From Daphnia pulex (Eukaryota > Arthropoda > Branchiopoda > Diplostraca > Daphniidae): a DNA stretch of 64,000 bases. The stretch is from contig NC_060021.1 in NCBI RefSeq assembly GCF_021134715.1, positions 7,410,501-7,474,500 on the forward strand, in the 5' to 3' direction. The first letter of the stretch is position 1, and every line of letters begins with the position of its first letter. Below, one piece after another: positions 61,768 to 64,000 of this stretch. Position numbers and translations under genes: made by a program. Under the pieces are notes generated by a model that was not told the DNA's origin, searched no databases, and saw nothing but the letters and a program-made list of their open reading frames with translations.

Positions 61768-64000
<2,233 letters not shown>

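Overview
This is a eukaryotic nuclear window. Genes lie on both strands with many short introns (mostly about 60-100 bp, GT-AG), arthropod-type TCAGT initiators and arthropod-like proteins. The gene set (insect/crustacean-type perilipin, tandem white-type ABCG transporters, an SLC6 nutrient amino acid transporter) and the compact architecture point to a branchiopod crustacean, most likely Daphnia or a close relative. This is inferred from style and protein similarity, not from a database match. All exon joins were made by eye from reading frame, splice consensus and known family sequences.

Layout: 0.8-2.5 kb perilipin (+); 3.1-4.8 kb core-1 beta-1,3-galactosyltransferase C1GALT1 (+); 5.1-5.4 kb unknown single-pass membrane protein (-); 7.0-17.7 kb three tandem white-like ABCG half-transporters (-), mosaic from gene conversion; 19.9-31.8 kb NAD kinase (-), with four candidate first exons and a duplicated 83-bp exon pair that looks mutually exclusive; 35.2-37.2 kb QTRT2, the queuine tRNA-ribosyltransferase accessory subunit (+); 38.0 kb relic of the 5.1 kb gene; 39.1-41.9 kb SLC6 transporter (+); 42.1-43.1 kb intronless gene carrying the C-terminal domain of eIF2-beta (-); 43.6-47.0 kb unrecognised coiled-coil reading frame running into a broken, catalytically dead topoisomerase II fragment (+), interrupted by a solo LTR; 48.6-50.1 kb TRMT10A (+); 51.3-53.1 kb enolase (+); 53.9-56.7 kb 6-phosphogluconate dehydrogenase (+); 57.2-58.8 kb prohibitin-2 (-), containing a clear U12-type AT-AC intron; 59.3-61.3 kb MBOAT5/LPCAT3 lysophospholipid acyltransferase (+); 61.8 kb to the end WDR48 (+), cut by the window edge.

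Most genes are unrelated housekeeping neighbours, each with its own promoter. Loose functional links are lipid handling (perilipin, MBOAT5), NADP(H) supply (NAD kinase, 6PGD) and tRNA modification (QTRT2, TRMT10A). The 41.9-48.3 kb region is the unstable part: a duplicated block flanks the eIF2-beta-like gene and the topoisomerase relic, and the second copy has lost the gene between its flanks and sits directly upstream of TRMT10A.

The strongest unusual signals are the NAD kinase exon pair (equal length, not divisible by 3, same phases, same segment near the active site), the prohibitin-2 AT-AC intron, the conversion mosaic of the ABCG triplet, and the eIF2-beta-domain and topoisomerase-derived lineage genes.
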